DNA from: Cacajao melanocephalus
Lineage: Eukaryota; Chordata; Mammalia; Primates; Pitheciidae
Reading direction: 5' to 3'
Length of the DNA: 64,000 nucleotides
NCBI GenBank assembly: GCA_963573385.1
Contig: CAUYLG010033129.1
Span: 1 to 64,000, forward strand
Position 1 is the first letter of the stretch. Every line of letters starts with the position of its first letter. Both the position numbers and the translations under genes were made by a program. The notes under the pieces are model-generated. The model ran no database searches. It saw only the letters and a list, made by a program, of their open reading frames with translations, and had not been told where the DNA came from. This document shows, in pieces, positions 24,448-38,511 of this stretch.

Positions 24448-25555
24448 TTTTTTTTCAAAGAATTAATGACTGTTTACAGAATTCTAAGCACTGCATTTTC
24501 AAACTCAGGCCATGTAAGTGCAAAGTGTGATTAATAACCCTGGAAAGCTAAATGTTCATGACGTGAGGGAAAAAAGAAAGTTGCTCCTGTTGGTACAAAT
24601 GGACTTGGAGTGTCACAGAAAGGACATTGTAAAGGAGTAAAAACATATATTGTCACCCTATGGCTCTGGTCGTTAAAATTTTATCCTAGTTCAACTATTT
24701 TTTTCATTTAGGGAACAACTATTTTTGTTCCTCAAGTAATTGAGTGAGCATCAACGTATGATTTTGGACACCCTGACTTTATTGAATCCTTTAAAAATAT
24801 CTTAGAGATAGAAAGTGCATTAACACTTGGCAATGGCTACTAGGAGAAAACTGTAATGCTGAAGATAACAGTTTTGCTGCTAGAACAATCCGGACTTTCA
24901 TCTTTCAGTAACACTCTTTAAACTGTGGATCCTGTTCTGAGAGACTTGCAGCCCATCAGACAAAGCAATAATTCTGTTCAAGATATCTCATTTAGTTTTT
25001 CACATAGCATAGATAATAACAGTAGAGTTTTCACCACATTCTGGTTTTGTAAATGCAATAGGCGACTAGGTAATTGAATCTGGTTATCTTCAATTTATTT
25101 CCTGTATGTCAGTGGATACTAGTTCAGTGTTTCTTTTCTCTCCAGAATTCATATGACATTTAAAAAATGTAACGTTGTTCTATGATCATTAAAAGGTTAT
25201 TAAGTTTTTAAAAAATAATGGGACCACTCAGGATAATTAAATAGGGAATAAGAAATGAAAATCTCTGCCTCTAGGCAATATTTGGTTCATAACATGCCAC
25301 GGATGTTTAAACTCCATTCTGCTCCCCAAAATTCCTATTAGGATTAATTTATCCATTTCATCAAACCCAAATCAAACATTAAACCATGTAGAAAGAAAAA
25401 GGGTCAAACATTTATAACTGTGTTTATAATGTCAACCACTATTCACTGATATTTACAAGTTATCAAGCCTCGAACATAAAGTGTCTGCTATGAGGCATTT
25501 TAGCTTCTTCATATTTTACTTATTTTTACATAAAAAATAAAAATTTTGTAAAAGG
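24448..25555. other. Unrecognised, no gene seen
   Basis: AT-rich single-copy-looking sequence. No family, RNA gene or coding frame recognised. Confidence 0.4.
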
Positions 25556-25760
25556 TTAACACATACACCCTTATTACATAGCAGACACTATTCTAGGTAC
25601 TTTGCACCTAGTAACACTGTCATTCATCTCTATAGAATCCTATATATTGGAATTCTAGCTGTATCCACATTTTACATTTGAGGAAGTTAAGGCACAAAGA
25701 AAATAGATAAACTGCTCATTTATATAATTCACGAGGAGGCTATAGGCTGCTAATAGATTA
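25556..25760 (+). repeat. MIR SINE
   Basis: 'tagcagacactattctaggt', 'ccacattttacatttgagga', 'gttaaggcacaaagaaaata' follow MIR order, including its core and the 'aggaagttaaggcacaaag' block. Confidence 0.75.
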
Positions 25761-26817
25761 TCCAATATGCAGGTAAATGTGGTACAGGAATTAGCTTGGG
25801 ATTGAAACAATCATGGAATTCATAGTTTTGAAGAATGGCTATATATTATTTGAGTATGGCTTATAAAAATGAAAAGGGTTTAGTAGAAATCACAAATAAA
25901 GGTTATGTCAAGGCACCCTCCTTAAATCCTATACATCACATGAACGAATATTAGTGGGTAACACAATGAATTGAAGATAAATATGAGGATGAGTGACAGT
26001 ACTATCTGGAGCTCAACAAAACAGTCTAAAGTGCCTGCTTCTCTCAAGATAAAGAGGAAGTTCTTGCTAGGGTTACACAGGAGGCCTTTGCTCCGCATAA
26101 CCTCTCTACCACATCTAATTCCATCTGCCATATTTACTAACTGCCATTACTTGTATCACTTCTGTAAATCTAGTTCAAGTTCCTTCATCTCTCCACGTTT
26201 GAAGGTCCCTAGCCAATACAATCCTAATCCCTACCTAATAATTCCATATTGCTATTTGTAGTAGCACCTCACTTCTGCCAAACATGGTAATTTTCTGTTT
26301 CTAGTTCAGTCAAGTGGTGTTTCCCTATAAACAGCATAATTCTTTCTACTTTATCTCTAACTCCTAGATTCTTTTTTCTTAAGTTCATTAATTTTTCTCC
26401 TCTTTGAATATTACTTCCTTTATCCATGCATCTCTTCTTCCTTTCATCTTTTTCTTCACTCTTTCTTCTCATGTTTGATGTTTCTTTCTACTTCTTTGTC
26501 CCTCTAATCCCAAGATGAGAAAAACATCTTTTTCAGAGCCACACTCAGGGAACCATGCAATTTTATTTTCTTAAGTGCTACGACACAAAGATTTTCTCCC
26601 CCACTTGAATTAATTTATTGTATATGTAATCGCTTTCTCCCAAAGGGTTCTGATCAGATTATTTCTAAAAATTATCATTGAAAAAGCTAACAACCTCTTC
26701 AAGGCTTAGGGAAAATGCTAACACAGTAGATGTTTTTAATGAAGAAAGTTTTATTTGAATTTGTTATCACTGGAAAACATCATTTAAAAATACACATATT
26801 AAAGATTCATCTATTCA
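25761..26817. other. Unrecognised, no gene seen
   Basis: Two open frames (25922-26131 minus, 25971-26261 plus) overlap each other. Neither has recognisable protein character. Confidence 0.4.
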
Positions 26818-26930
26818 ACATTTCACCATGTTGGCCAGGGTGGTCTCAAACTCCTGACCTCAAGTGATTCACTGACCTCGGTATCCCAAAGTGCTGTGAT
26901 TATAGGAATGAGTCACCACACCCAGCTGCT
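26818..26930 (-). mobile_element. Alu fragment, antisense
   Basis: Only the inner part is present: 'ttcaccatgttggccagggt' to 'gagtcaccacacccagctgc'. The T-end and the other arm are missing, so this is a partial Alu monomer. Confidence 0.9.
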
Positions 26931-26967
26931 CTATTAATAATTTCAGACGAGGCACAGAAGTGCTTGA

Positions 26968-27203
26968 ATGTTATGTAGTACATCTACTTTCACTTTTGTT
27001 GCCTATACTTTTAGTGCATATTCAGGATATCATTACCAAATCTAATGTTATGAAGCTTTCCTCTGTTTTCTTCTAGGATTTTTATAGCTTTAGTTCTTAT
27101 GTGTAGGTCTTTAATCCACTTAATTTTTGTATATGATGTAAGGTAAGCGTCCAACTTCATTCTATGAATTTGGAGTCCCCCTGCATTTTCTCAGCTTTAC
27201 CGT
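26968..27203 (-). mobile_element. Short antisense L1 fragment
   Basis: 'ttcttctaggatttttatag', 'gtaggtctttaatccactta' and 'tgtaaggtaagcgtccaact' match the antisense L1 ORF2 C-terminal region. Both ends are truncated. Confidence 0.8.
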
Positions 27204-27269
27204 TAAGAAATGTGCTTATCTTTGGAAAAGTGAGAAAAATGTTCCCACTTTAAAGGGTTATCATAAGCA

Positions 27270-27535
27270 CTGGAGGCAATGTATAATGATAGCTAAGCTT
27301 TATTACTTACAAAAGACAAGTACTATTTAAATGCATTAGACTTACTATCACATTTAATTCTTGCAACAATCCTAGGAGGTAGCTAAGATTACATGTCCAT
27401 TTCAAGGAAGAGGAAATTGTGGCTTGGAGGGATTAAATCATTTGCATGAGGTCACACAGCTCTTATATATTAGGACAAGATTTGAACCCAGGCAGTCTCT
27501 CAATTTTTTTAACCACTCTACTATAATGCTTCCCA
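27270..27535 (+). repeat. MIR SINE
   Basis: 'caacaatcctaggaggtagc', 'ggaagaggaaattgtggctt', 'catgaggtcacacagctctt' and 'tttgaacccaggcagtctct' follow the MIR consensus in order, including the conserved core. Confidence 0.88.
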
Positions 27536-27577
27536 CTTCAAGTGGTTAGCATAACAGAGTTAAATATTCTTGCTTTA

Positions 27578-27643
27578 GCTTTCTCTTTTTTTTCTTCTCC
27601 TCTCCTACCTCCTCTTCCTCCTCTTCCTCTTTTTTCCTTTTCA
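27578..27643. repeat. Pyrimidine-rich low-complexity tract
   Basis: CT-rich tract containing CCTCTTCCTCCTCTTCCTC. Confidence 0.9.
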
Positions 27644-27849
27644 AGATGCACATTTGAAAATCTGTATCACTGTAGCTTCTCTGCTTTCTAGGTGAGCTGG
27701 CAGAATATTACCATCAAAAGAAAGAATATTGATGGCAACTAATTATTAAACTAGATATTATACTTTAATCTTTGTTCTAGCTGTCCTATTTTGGACTTAT
27801 TTTATGGTAATAATCTCAACTATATGTTCACAGTATCTGGGGCCTTGAA

Positions 27850-28000
27850 CAATTCAGGTTTAGACACAATTAGCAGTGTTAAGCATCTAATACTCCAGGC
27901 CCTGTGCTGGGCAGTCCACAACCACTGTCTTGTTTAACTCTCACACAGAACATGGAAGAACTCCAAGCCAAGAAGTCATTATGTTATTCCACAGCCATCT
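27850..28000 (+). repeat. Probable MIR fragment
   Basis: 'aggccctgtgctgggcagtc' followed by 'tgtttaactctcacacagaa' resembles the 5' half of MIR. It is diverged. Confidence 0.5.
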
Positions 28001-28819
28001 CATGTGCATTAACCATTTAAAACAGTAAAAATAAGCCTTAGCTGATTTTGAACTTTCTAGCAATGTTTTCTTTCTGTGCATTTGGAAATTCTAATACCCA
28101 AAGTAATGTTGTTTTAAGGATCTGGCATGAGTTTACTCCAAAGCTAAAGTTTACACTACAAAAGGAAGAGAAAATATTTTATTTGTAAAAATGATTTATA
28201 ATTTAGATTTTAAAAGATCATATTGCAAGTAATATTCACAGAATTTCAGAACAACTTTTCTGAATGCAGACAAACCTGATTCTTGTAATCTCAAATATTA
28301 TGTAATAAAATAAATCCTCTAAAAATAAATCCATCTAAAATAAGAAATGATGTTGGAAGGATGTGATCATTATGGGATGGAGATTTACTGTCCTCTCTTT
28401 TGAGAGATGGCTCCTCTATGAAATACTGACTCACTAGTCTCAAGGAAGGTATTATCTTTATATTGCTAAATCACAGACACATTTTACAAAGTGATTCACA
28501 AATGCATCACCAGCAGGTGCACACTTCAAAGCAAAACATTTCTATGAATCCGTGGCAAAAATAAGGGTGTGGCCTAGGTTTTGTAAGACTGCAGCAGCAG
28601 GGAAGAGGATGAGTGATATAGGGAAAGACAGCCACAATAAAAGTACTTGCAGGAGATCTTATCTTCCCAGATGAAACTATCCAGGCTTTGGGTGCACAGA
28701 ATATACAATGCAGAGGTGAACAGAGAAATCAAGGATTGGGCAAGACAAGACAAAACAAATGAAAGATCACAAACAATATGAATTAATCAAAAGATGAGAC
28801 CTGCTGCAATGCTTCAGTA
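28001..28819. other. Unrecognised, possibly 3' of coding-like fragment
   Basis: No repeat recognised. Relative to the coding-like fragment on the minus strand this lies downstream. It could be its 3' untranslated region if the fragment is a retrocopy, but I see no A-tail. Confidence 0.35.
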
Positions 28820-29101
28820 TCAGCAATAGCCAGTAGTCTTTTCTAGAAAATCCTGAACCTGAAAGTGGTTCCCTTTTAAGTTGTGCAAGGCGATGACAGC
28901 CTCCTGCAGATTGGCCTTTGGCTGATCAGATTTCAGCAGCTCCTTCAGCTCCAAGGCCAGGTTCTCATCTTATATAACAGTGGAGCTTTTGCTTAGGTGA
29001 GGGCCCATATGGTAAGCTTTACTGTGCAAAAGAACTTTTCCTCCTTCCCCACTCCCCAATGACACTGTAGGCAGCAAGAGACCAGCATCTCTAATGGGAG
29101 C
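28820..29101 (-). pseudogene. Protein-like fragment with stop, parent unknown
   Basis: On the minus strand, 28969 down to 28820 reads as 49 codons ending in TGA. The composition looks like a real protein: a charged, leucine-rich helical run (ENLALELKELLKSDQ, then KANLQEAVIALHNLKG), ending ...FLEKTTGYC. The same frame continues upstream to 29101 but is broken by TAA at 28970-28972. There is no initiator in the 49-codon part and no clear splice acceptor before it. The best reading is a decayed retrocopy or an orphan last exon of a gene I cannot name. A chance open frame is less likely, given the composition, but is not excluded. Confidence 0.4.
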
Positions 29102-31611
29102 CTAGTTCCAAGTTTATTTCCAGCTTTTCGCAATTGCAAGCTGGCATTTTCATTATAAATGTGATGATGCACCAAGTCTTAATGCCACCAACATTAAAGT
29201 TTAAAACCACCTGGCCACAAGTAGCAAGTTTCCAAATAATCATTTGTAACAGGAAGGTGCTGCCAGCTTTAAATTTTTAAAATAACTTTATTTGTTTGGA
29301 GAAATCTCAATTTCAACTGGCTAGAAAATCACCATTTGTAATATTTCTTATGTTGTAGTACCTCTTACATGATAAGTAAGGAAAGCATATTTGAAAGATA
29401 AAACACCTACTAGTCAATTTTATTTTATGCAATGCATGATTTCTGCTAAGGGGGAAATAAGTAGATGATGAGAGACAGAGAGGAAAAAGGAGAGAGAGTG
29501 AGAAAAAGAGAGAGAGGAAGACATGTCAGAGAAAATGTATTTTGCATGTCTGAGTTATATCTTTCAAGACTCCATGTAACATTTCCCTGCTTCCGAAATT
29601 TTCCAGGGTTGCCATCCAGAGTCAACACGCTGTAATAACTGCAGAGCCTCCCATTACCGGCTCAGGGCAAAAGACCCAAACAGTCACAATTGTTCGAAAC
29701 TACTAGTGAAGCCTTCTTTGGAAATTGTAACTCACAGGCAAGCGTCTCTGCATCCCAGAGCAAATCCTCTGAGATCCTCAGTCTCTCCTGCTGAAACTTC
29801 ATCTTCCACTCCTGCTTTTGGGTCATTTCCAAACAGCAGGGCACCAGACATGCTCTACCTTATGTGGAGCCGTACCTAAGTACAAGAGGATGAAGTTTCA
29901 CTGTCGGCTCAAAGCGTTTTTACCTCTGAGACTTTACAGTAAGTCAGGACCTTGCAGTAATACGATCATTTGTTGTTTTAGAATGTTAATCACTCCACTG
30001 AGTTATCTCATTATTTTTAAAATAAAAACCATGTTAAGATAAATTAGCCCAACCTACTTATGCCATGTCAAGAGTTAAAAAAAATTATTTCATTATCTAA
30101 TACTTTGCTAATTCTCTTGTAACAGTTCATGGTTTCGTGTTTAGGGCTGAAGTCGGAAAAATATTTTTCCAAAACCACTTCAATTCTGGTTGTGATACTG
30201 ACTCTCCTTTGTGAACGGGTGCAAATCTCTCACAGTCTGTGCTCCATGTTAGAGTTACTTGAGTATTACCATCATTATAGTTGCATATATGGAAGTGGAA
30301 GCCTTCAGTGTTTGGAAATCAAACTTTCATTGTTATCATCGCACCCAGTGAGAATGAGGAAAGTTGGGCAGTTGTTCCCATTTGCTGACTTTATCCCACT
30401 GACTGGCCCTGCCCATTATTCTGGGCTGGCTTGACATGAAGAGCAAATAACAACAGTGTTAATCCCCTGGATTTGGAAGGGAGATAGGATTTTGAGCTCT
30501 CTTTATCTTCAGACCTTTGCAAAGGGGGTTGCTGAGAGTCCTGCAGCGGACTCAGCAGGACAAGCTGCTATTGTTACTCCTCACAGTTAGAGTTAACACT
30601 CAGAACAGCTACGGCTCTTCTCTTAGTTTTGCTCCTTCAAAAGTGAGAACTAGTTCGCATTCTATGGAAATTGTGAGCAAAAAGAACTGGAAAATGAACA
30701 CTGAACTGATAAAAAGAAGAAACTTACTGATTGTCACCCGTACAAGCTTTACCTACAATGAATCTTTTCCTCCTGCTTCAGCGTGGATTAGATAGATCAT
30801 CCATTCCTGAATTAAGCTGAGATTAAGTCTCCTGGGTTGGGAGGGGTACATGACGATATGTTGTGCTGATCACAAGACTCTCAAGTCAAAACCTGTATCA
30901 TGATACTGAAGAAATTGGATGTTTTTTCCATTAGAAATATACTTGTTATGGATCTAGGGAGTGCAAAGTCCGGTTTTCCAGTTTATAATATAATTAAAAG
31001 GCATCCTCTTAACCACTAAGTAACTTAACAATTTAAAACATCAGAGACATAAATAGCATGACTACGTAAGTAGGTTAGAAATTCCTAAATGAATAATGGA
31101 ATTAACTATAGTACAGATGTCATGTAAGGTTTTGAAAAATATTTCCCTTAAACCTACAATGAAGAATAATGTAATCATATTTTAACTTTTCCCATGAAAT
31201 CTACAGCAACAAATTTTTCAAGAAGTTTCAGGAAATGTAACATCCTATTCTGGCCATTAAAACTTTTACCATATCCAAAAAGCTGTTAAATGTAATAATT
31301 CTTTACTTTCTGTCTTTCATGTTCCATGAAAAGCCAATTCTGTTAAGACGGTTGCCTACTTGAATATTAAAACATGTAACTTACTAACAGTCCTATTGAC
31401 TACTGACATCATACACATCTATCTCATGCTAAATGATTCTATAAATGATGATCAAGGTCCTTATGGTTACTAAGTTGGAGACCTCTAAGTATTTTGGTCT
31501 ACCATGCTGGAAATAAGCCACAGTACTAAGGAAATGGAAAGCCAAAGCTAGCCAAAAAAGGCAACAGAGTGATGTAACGCTATCTCCTTTGGATTTTCTC
31601 ATTTTCCTTTT
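29102..31611. other. Unrecognised, moderate G+C
   Basis: Apart from a purine-rich tract I recognise nothing. Open frames 29818-30042, 30129-30434 and 30517-30795 were read and have no recognisable domain or homology. Confidence 0.4.
29462..29522. repeat. (GA)n purine-rich tract
   Basis: AG-rich low-complexity sequence with GAGAGAGAG runs. Confidence 0.9.
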
Positions 31612-31845
31612 ATTCATATATTTTTAAAATTGACAAATCATGGTTTTACATATTCATGGGGTACACAGTGGTATTTCAGTAGGTATCATGTGTTGTGATC
31701 AGTTCAGGATAATTAGGGATATCTACCATCTAGAAGATTTTTCATTTATTTGTGTTAGGAACACTCAATGACCTCCTTCTAGCTGTTTGAAACGATATAT
31801 TATTATTAACCATAGTCATTCGTGTATTTTTTAATGCTGGGTTAT
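31612..31845 (-). mobile_element. L1 3' UTR fragment, antisense
   Basis: 'tacatattcatggggtacac', 'taattagggatatctaccat'-like and 'tattattaaccatagtcatt' match the antisense 3' UTR of an L1MA/L1PB-type element. It is severely 5' truncated. Confidence 0.75.
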
Positions 31846-32411
31846 GATTTTTTTTTCTCAAGAATTTGGCAAAATTCTCAGGGAGATAACAGCAGTGTCT
31901 TTACGTTCGCTCAGATTCATGAAAAAAATAGGGGCATGTTTGGAAGACAATCCTAACAAAATTTCTGAAACTTATCAACATTTTCAATGAAAATGAGCAG
32001 AGGGTTCTTTGAATCCCTATACTAAGGCTCCAGGTTGTTTCATTCTGTACTTGCCTCAGTTAATCATTAATATCTTCAGGAGCCCTGTAAAACCTGAGAA
32101 TGTGTAGCTAGAGAACAACCTATTTAAAGGAAACAGAATGTATAATTTGATAATACCTTGTTTGACTGCTTGAATTTAAAATATCATTATATTGTTCTTT
32201 CAGTAAGTACAAATTAACCTGATCAAATACAGAAGCATATTGGGAGATGTCACAAATTCAAAATGTTGAATACTAATTCTACCAATGCTTTAATCTCATT
32301 ACTGTCTTATTTTTGAAAGAAAAGTTAATCACTATAGAGACAAAAAGGTTTCTCCTTTTTCCTCAAAGATTCAGTTGTTCTTAGAATGAAGGATATAGAT
32401 AAATACCCAAC
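31846..32411. other. Unrecognised, no gene seen
   Basis: AT-rich sequence with no recognised family or coding frame. Confidence 0.4.
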
Positions 32412-32430
32412 TGATATATTCATCAATTTA

Positions 32431-32731
32431 TTTCTTTTATTTATTTATTTGAGACAGAGTTTCATTCTGTCATCCAGGCTGGAGTGCAGTGGCACAATCT
32501 TGGCTCACTGCTGCCTTGATCTTCTGTGCTCAAGTGATCCTCCCACCCCAGCCTCCTGAGTAGTTGAGACTACAGGTGTGTGCCCCCATGCCCAGCTAAT
32601 TTTTGTATTTTTTGTTGAGATGGCATTCCACCATGTTGGTCAGGCTGGTTTCAAACTCCTGACCTCAAGTGACCCACCCCCTTGGTCTCCCAAATTGCTA
32701 GGATTACATGCATGAGACACCATGCCCACCC
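32431..32731 (-). mobile_element. AluJ-like, antisense
   Basis: The (TTTA)n tail complement is followed by antisense Alu ending 'gagacaccatgcccaccc'. Flanked by TGATATATTCATCAATTTA (32412-32430) and TGATATTCATCAATTTA (32732-32748), a target duplication with a 2-bp difference. Divergence suggests an old (J) subfamily. Confidence 0.95.
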
Positions 32732-32748
32732 TGATATTCATCAATTTA

Positions 32749-33274
32749 TGTAATTTCCCTAATGCAGAGATCTTCTACATTTTATAACATTTAAACCATA
32801 AACAACATTAAATGGACTATAAAACTGAAAACTTCTATAGTAAATTGAAATCAACATATACAGTAAATGTTTTCTTCTTTTTAACTTACAGAAAATATAG
32901 AGTATATAAAATAGAAAGATATTGATAACCATATTTCTGTTTCCTTTATATTCCTCTTCCTGTAATAAGATTTTGTAAGTAGTACAATTGATTAATTGAT
33001 CTGAATGTATTTTTTCTTCTGGTTTCTGCGAAAATAAAATCCTAAAATTTTGTTTTATGCACACAACTTTTAAACCTAATTTGAAATGAGCTGGAACTTC
33101 AGGAAACCAGATTTAGCTGAAAAAAGTGCATCCATTCAGGCCAACAAGTGCTAACTTCACAGCCCATTTGTGGCACCAAAATGCATCAATCTAAATCCCC
33201 TCCTGTCCAGTATCCTGCCTAGTACTCCCAGTCATTCACCAAATTATCTCCTGAATTTTTGGTTGAACTCACTG
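32749..33274. other. Unrecognised, no gene seen
   Basis: The minus-strand open frame 32759-33064 is AT-driven and featureless. Confidence 0.4.
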
Positions 33275-33432
33275 TTTCTCACAGTGAGGTCTCGAAACTG
33301 ACTGCATTGGAATCACCTGCAGTATTTATTCACTGTAACCCTGGGCACATCTAAACCTACTGATTCCATATTTCCAGGGATGGATCCTGACATCTGCATG
33401 TTCTACATGCTTCTAGATGAATGAGAACAATC
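33275..33432. repeat. MER5/MER20-like hAT MITE
   Basis: 'ctgtttctcacagtgaggtc', 'gcattggaatcacctgcagt', 'cctactgattccata' and a right end 'gatgaatgagaac' resemble the Charlie-group MITEs of the MER5/MER20 type. Confidence 0.65.
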
Positions 33433-33529
33433 GATCTAATCCACTTCAGCCCACCTGTACTCAGTTGGTTGATCTAAAACTAGACTAACTGATTATGCCT
33501 GTTAGAACTAGGATTTCATTATTGCCATC

Positions 33530-33815
33530 AAATCCCATTGTTCTCCACCTCCTGCCCTATTACAATGCCAGCTCTTCAACTTGTCTTTTCTCAAATCATT
33601 TGATATGTTTCAAGCACATTTACCATAGAGGCTTCACTTTTTCCTACTTTATGTAGCATTATCTTTAATAAATATCTTTTCCAACCAAATTATACTCTGT
33701 GGTAGCAGGGACATTTTTAGCCTTGTTCACCTTTGTATCCACAGGGCCAAAAAAAGAGTCTAGTGCATAGTAGGTATTCAATACATATCTGAGAATGAAT
33801 GAAGGAGAGAACTTG
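33530..33815 (+). mobile_element. L2 3' end
   Basis: 'actctgtggtagcagggaca', 'ttgtatccacagggccaaaa', 'gtgcatagtaggtattcaat', followed by an 'atctgagaatgaatga' tail: the standard L2 3' terminus. Confidence 0.8.
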
Positions 33816-34275
33816 CTCTTGGCTCCCTTGTGCTGCTTCTACAATCACAGGACATTTCTTCATTTGAAATATGCCATCAAACTATACCACATCCCTCTTC
33901 TAATTCATTAAGACACCAGTGTGACAGGCATTTTTAATGACATTATGGATATAAAACTAAATAGGTCATTCTTCTTTGCTCTTGGAGGGTACAGAATCAA
34001 AATAAAGGGCTTATGACCCTGGCTGCCCCTCAACTAATTTCACCACCTGATGCATGATTTGCTCTTAGTAATAGACATGAGTGAGTGTCATTCCTCATGA
34101 TATTTCTAAAAGCTTGGGCCAGCTTTCTACCGCCTTGGCATCCTTCTTTGATTTTGCACTAGTCACCTCGAGGCAGAACACAGTTTACGCAATTCAAAGA
34201 TGTGTGATTTTTATCACAATATTTTAACAGAAAGTACTTCCCTGCTATAGACATAACCAATTAATTTAAATATTT
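33816..34275. other. Unrecognised, no gene seen
   Basis: No family or coding frame recognised. Confidence 0.4.
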
Positions 34276-34613
34276 ATTAATTTTTTTCCTTTTTGTTCCC
34301 CAGAGACAGAGTCTCTCTCTGTGTCACTCAGGCTGGAGTGCAGTGACATAATCATAGCTCACTGCAGCCTTGAACTCCTGGGGCTCAAGTGATTCTCCCA
34401 CTTCAGCCTCTGGAGTGGCTGAGACTACATGCAGACACACCATCACACCCAGGTAATTTTTATTTTATTTTTGGAAGAGACGGGGGTCTCACTATGTTTC
34501 CCAGGCTGGTCAAGACTTCCTTTCCTCAAGCAATCCTCCCACATTGGCCTCCCAAAGTGCTGGGAGGTGTGAACAACCTTCCAGGTTGTACAGGTGTGAA
34601 CAACCATGCCCAG
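34276..34613 (-). mobile_element. AluJ-like, antisense, with local rearrangement
   Basis: Antisense Alu from the T-rich end to 'catgcccagcc', diverged (J-like). Near the right end AGGTGTGAACAACC occurs at 34565-34578 and again at 34592-34605. Between them lies a CAACCTTCCAGGTTG mini-hairpin where a normal Alu has one copy. Confidence 0.93.
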
Positions 34614-36136
<1,523 letters not shown>

Positions 36137-36152
36137 GAAATGCAATAAAGTT

Positions 36153-38511
36153 AATGAAGGTTTATATAAATCTTAACTCAAAATTTATGTATGAGACAAA
36201 ATAAAAATTTTTAAAAATAGGAATTTATTATGGTAAATTATGTTAAGAAAGCATGAAGATAATAGTCAATAATTAATGATAGGTGTCTTAGAGTGAGTAA
36301 ATAATGAATATCTGAGTGAAAAAAATGGAAGATATGTTCTTGGAAGACATTGGAAACCATCATGAAGAACCCCTAAAATTCTCTCAGGACCTCTTCAAGA
36401 AGTTACCAAGTTACCTTATCTTTCTGAGACCTGAATTTACATACTTTAACTTTAAATATAATCATTTTCAAATATACTGTATACCAAGCTACCACTTTAG
36501 TTTCAATTATCTTCCTCTTCTCTGTGCCATTCTCTTAGAGCTTTATTTTGATTTATTTTATTTTATAGTTAGCTGTTTTAAATGAAGAATTATTCAAGTA
36601 TCTCAAAATCATCAAGGGAATGTTGGTAAATATTGAAAGAAGTAACATTTCATTGCTTTTTAAAATAAATTTCAGTCATAAAATTTTGCACCAAATCAAG
36701 CCTGACTACTGTAAACCGAGTTCTTGAATGGCTTACTATTTGAAGTTCCTTTGCCTTTCTGCAGAAATGAGCAAGTAGACTTCCTGACTCTCCAGTATTC
36801 CTTTACCCATCCAAACTGCAGGTTTGTGCATAATCTTTGAGTCACTGAAGATATGTTGCATGTGTGGGTGTTTTTTTCTTCTTCTTTTTCTTTCCCAGAG
36901 ACTGGTCAAATCACAGTGGCTCCAGAGTTTGGCTCTCCTGCCCTAGCAATAAAGGTCATCAGTAGCATGGAGTCAGCTTTGGATATCTCCCAATCAGAAA
37001 CAAATAACAGAGACTCCTTTGGGAATTCATTGAGCCCATTACAGACCTTCCAATGAACAGTTAAGCTTTGTAGTGTGTCTCCTCGAGAAACAGCTGTTTG
37101 TCTAACCTTTGAACTGACCGATACATTAATCTGAAGCATAATTTAGTTCTGTCTGAGCTCTTGAGTATGACATGAATAGCTGGCTTGCTTATATTCTGCC
37201 AGTCTCCAAAATAATACTTTTTGTGCTTGTTTAAAAATAGTCATTTTTCCCTTCCCAATTTAATTATGTATGATTATTTGATAAGAGGATGCCAGAGCTG
37301 GTGTATAGTTCCTGTACTCCCATTCCGATAACTCTGCCTCTATCTGGCCTTGATCCTGCTGTTATTTCCTGATATTCATCAGAATCTGTAAAGCAGCTAC
37401 TCTCTGGAGCCTCTTTTCACACCAAAGAGAAAGTTGCACCTAGGGCTTCGCTCAGGTGCAGAGAGATTAAGAGAGTGATGTACAGGCACAAGCGCCCACA
37501 TTGTGATGTGGTGTGGTTGTCGAGTAACATTGTAGTATTCTACAATAAAGCCCTATTTTGAGGGAGCCTCCTGTGGAGTCTCTTTTTGCAAGCTGGAGGT
37601 TTGTAGCACACAAAAGTCCGATTTTGTAATTCCTTTATGAGAACCAGATTTCTATGATCTCAATAGAAAGAATGGGAGAGAAACCCTAGCAACTGGGAAG
37701 ATACTTGGACAACAAACGTGTAACTGGAATACTACAATCTCATTCCTCTATGATCTGAAGGACATTAAATAGTTAAGATGAAAACAACGGTATGTTACTG
37801 GAAATAGTTTACAGTTAAAGAGAAAATGATAAGAGTATATTGCAAATTACTCAGAAATTTTAGGTATGCCATGGTCTCAAGGAACTCTGTTTATTTCTAA
37901 AGGAAACAGGAAAATACCACTGCCCACACTGCACAATTGAAGAGCCACTTAGTTGACTGATTCAGAAATACAGAAAAGCTTATGGAATGACAAAGACATC
38001 AGAGAACTGAGATTTGGGAGCCCGTGATAGCCTACCAAGTTTGAATTGTAGCTCCTCTGCTAGCTATCTGGGGAATCATGATAAATTTTCATTCTCACCA
38101 TAACTTAGGTAAGTCATCCATAACATGGGAATAATATTGAGTCATCTGTCTTATAGAACTTCTGTATTAAAAGAGGTAACATATAAAGAGAGAGATAAGT
38201 ATAGAGTCATTCTCAATGAACAATAGCTGATAATTGTATACTTGAAAACTGCTAGGGGAGTAGATCATAAAAGTTCTCACCATAAAGTCTGTGAGGCGAT
38301 ACATATGTTAATTAGCTTGATGTGACCAATTCACAATGTAAAGATTTATCAAAGCATCCCACTGCGCAACATAAATACATACAACTTCTATTTGGCAACC
38401 ATGCCTTGAATTTCAAAATTAGGTGATTACAAACTTTTCTACTGCATGACTGTGAGTAAGCCATTTCATGTTTCTGGAGCTAAGTCTTCTCACATGTAAT
38501 ATTAGATGAAG
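36153..38511. other. Unrecognised, no gene seen
   Basis: No repeat family recognised over 2.3 kb. Open frames at 36316-36585 and 36853-37139 lack coding character. A slightly more G+C-rich patch at 37300-37610 is undiagnosed. Confidence 0.4.

Noticed and set aside
30129..30434. 101-codon frame in unrecognised DNA
   Set aside because: No domain, no splice or promoter context, and a composition typical of random translation.
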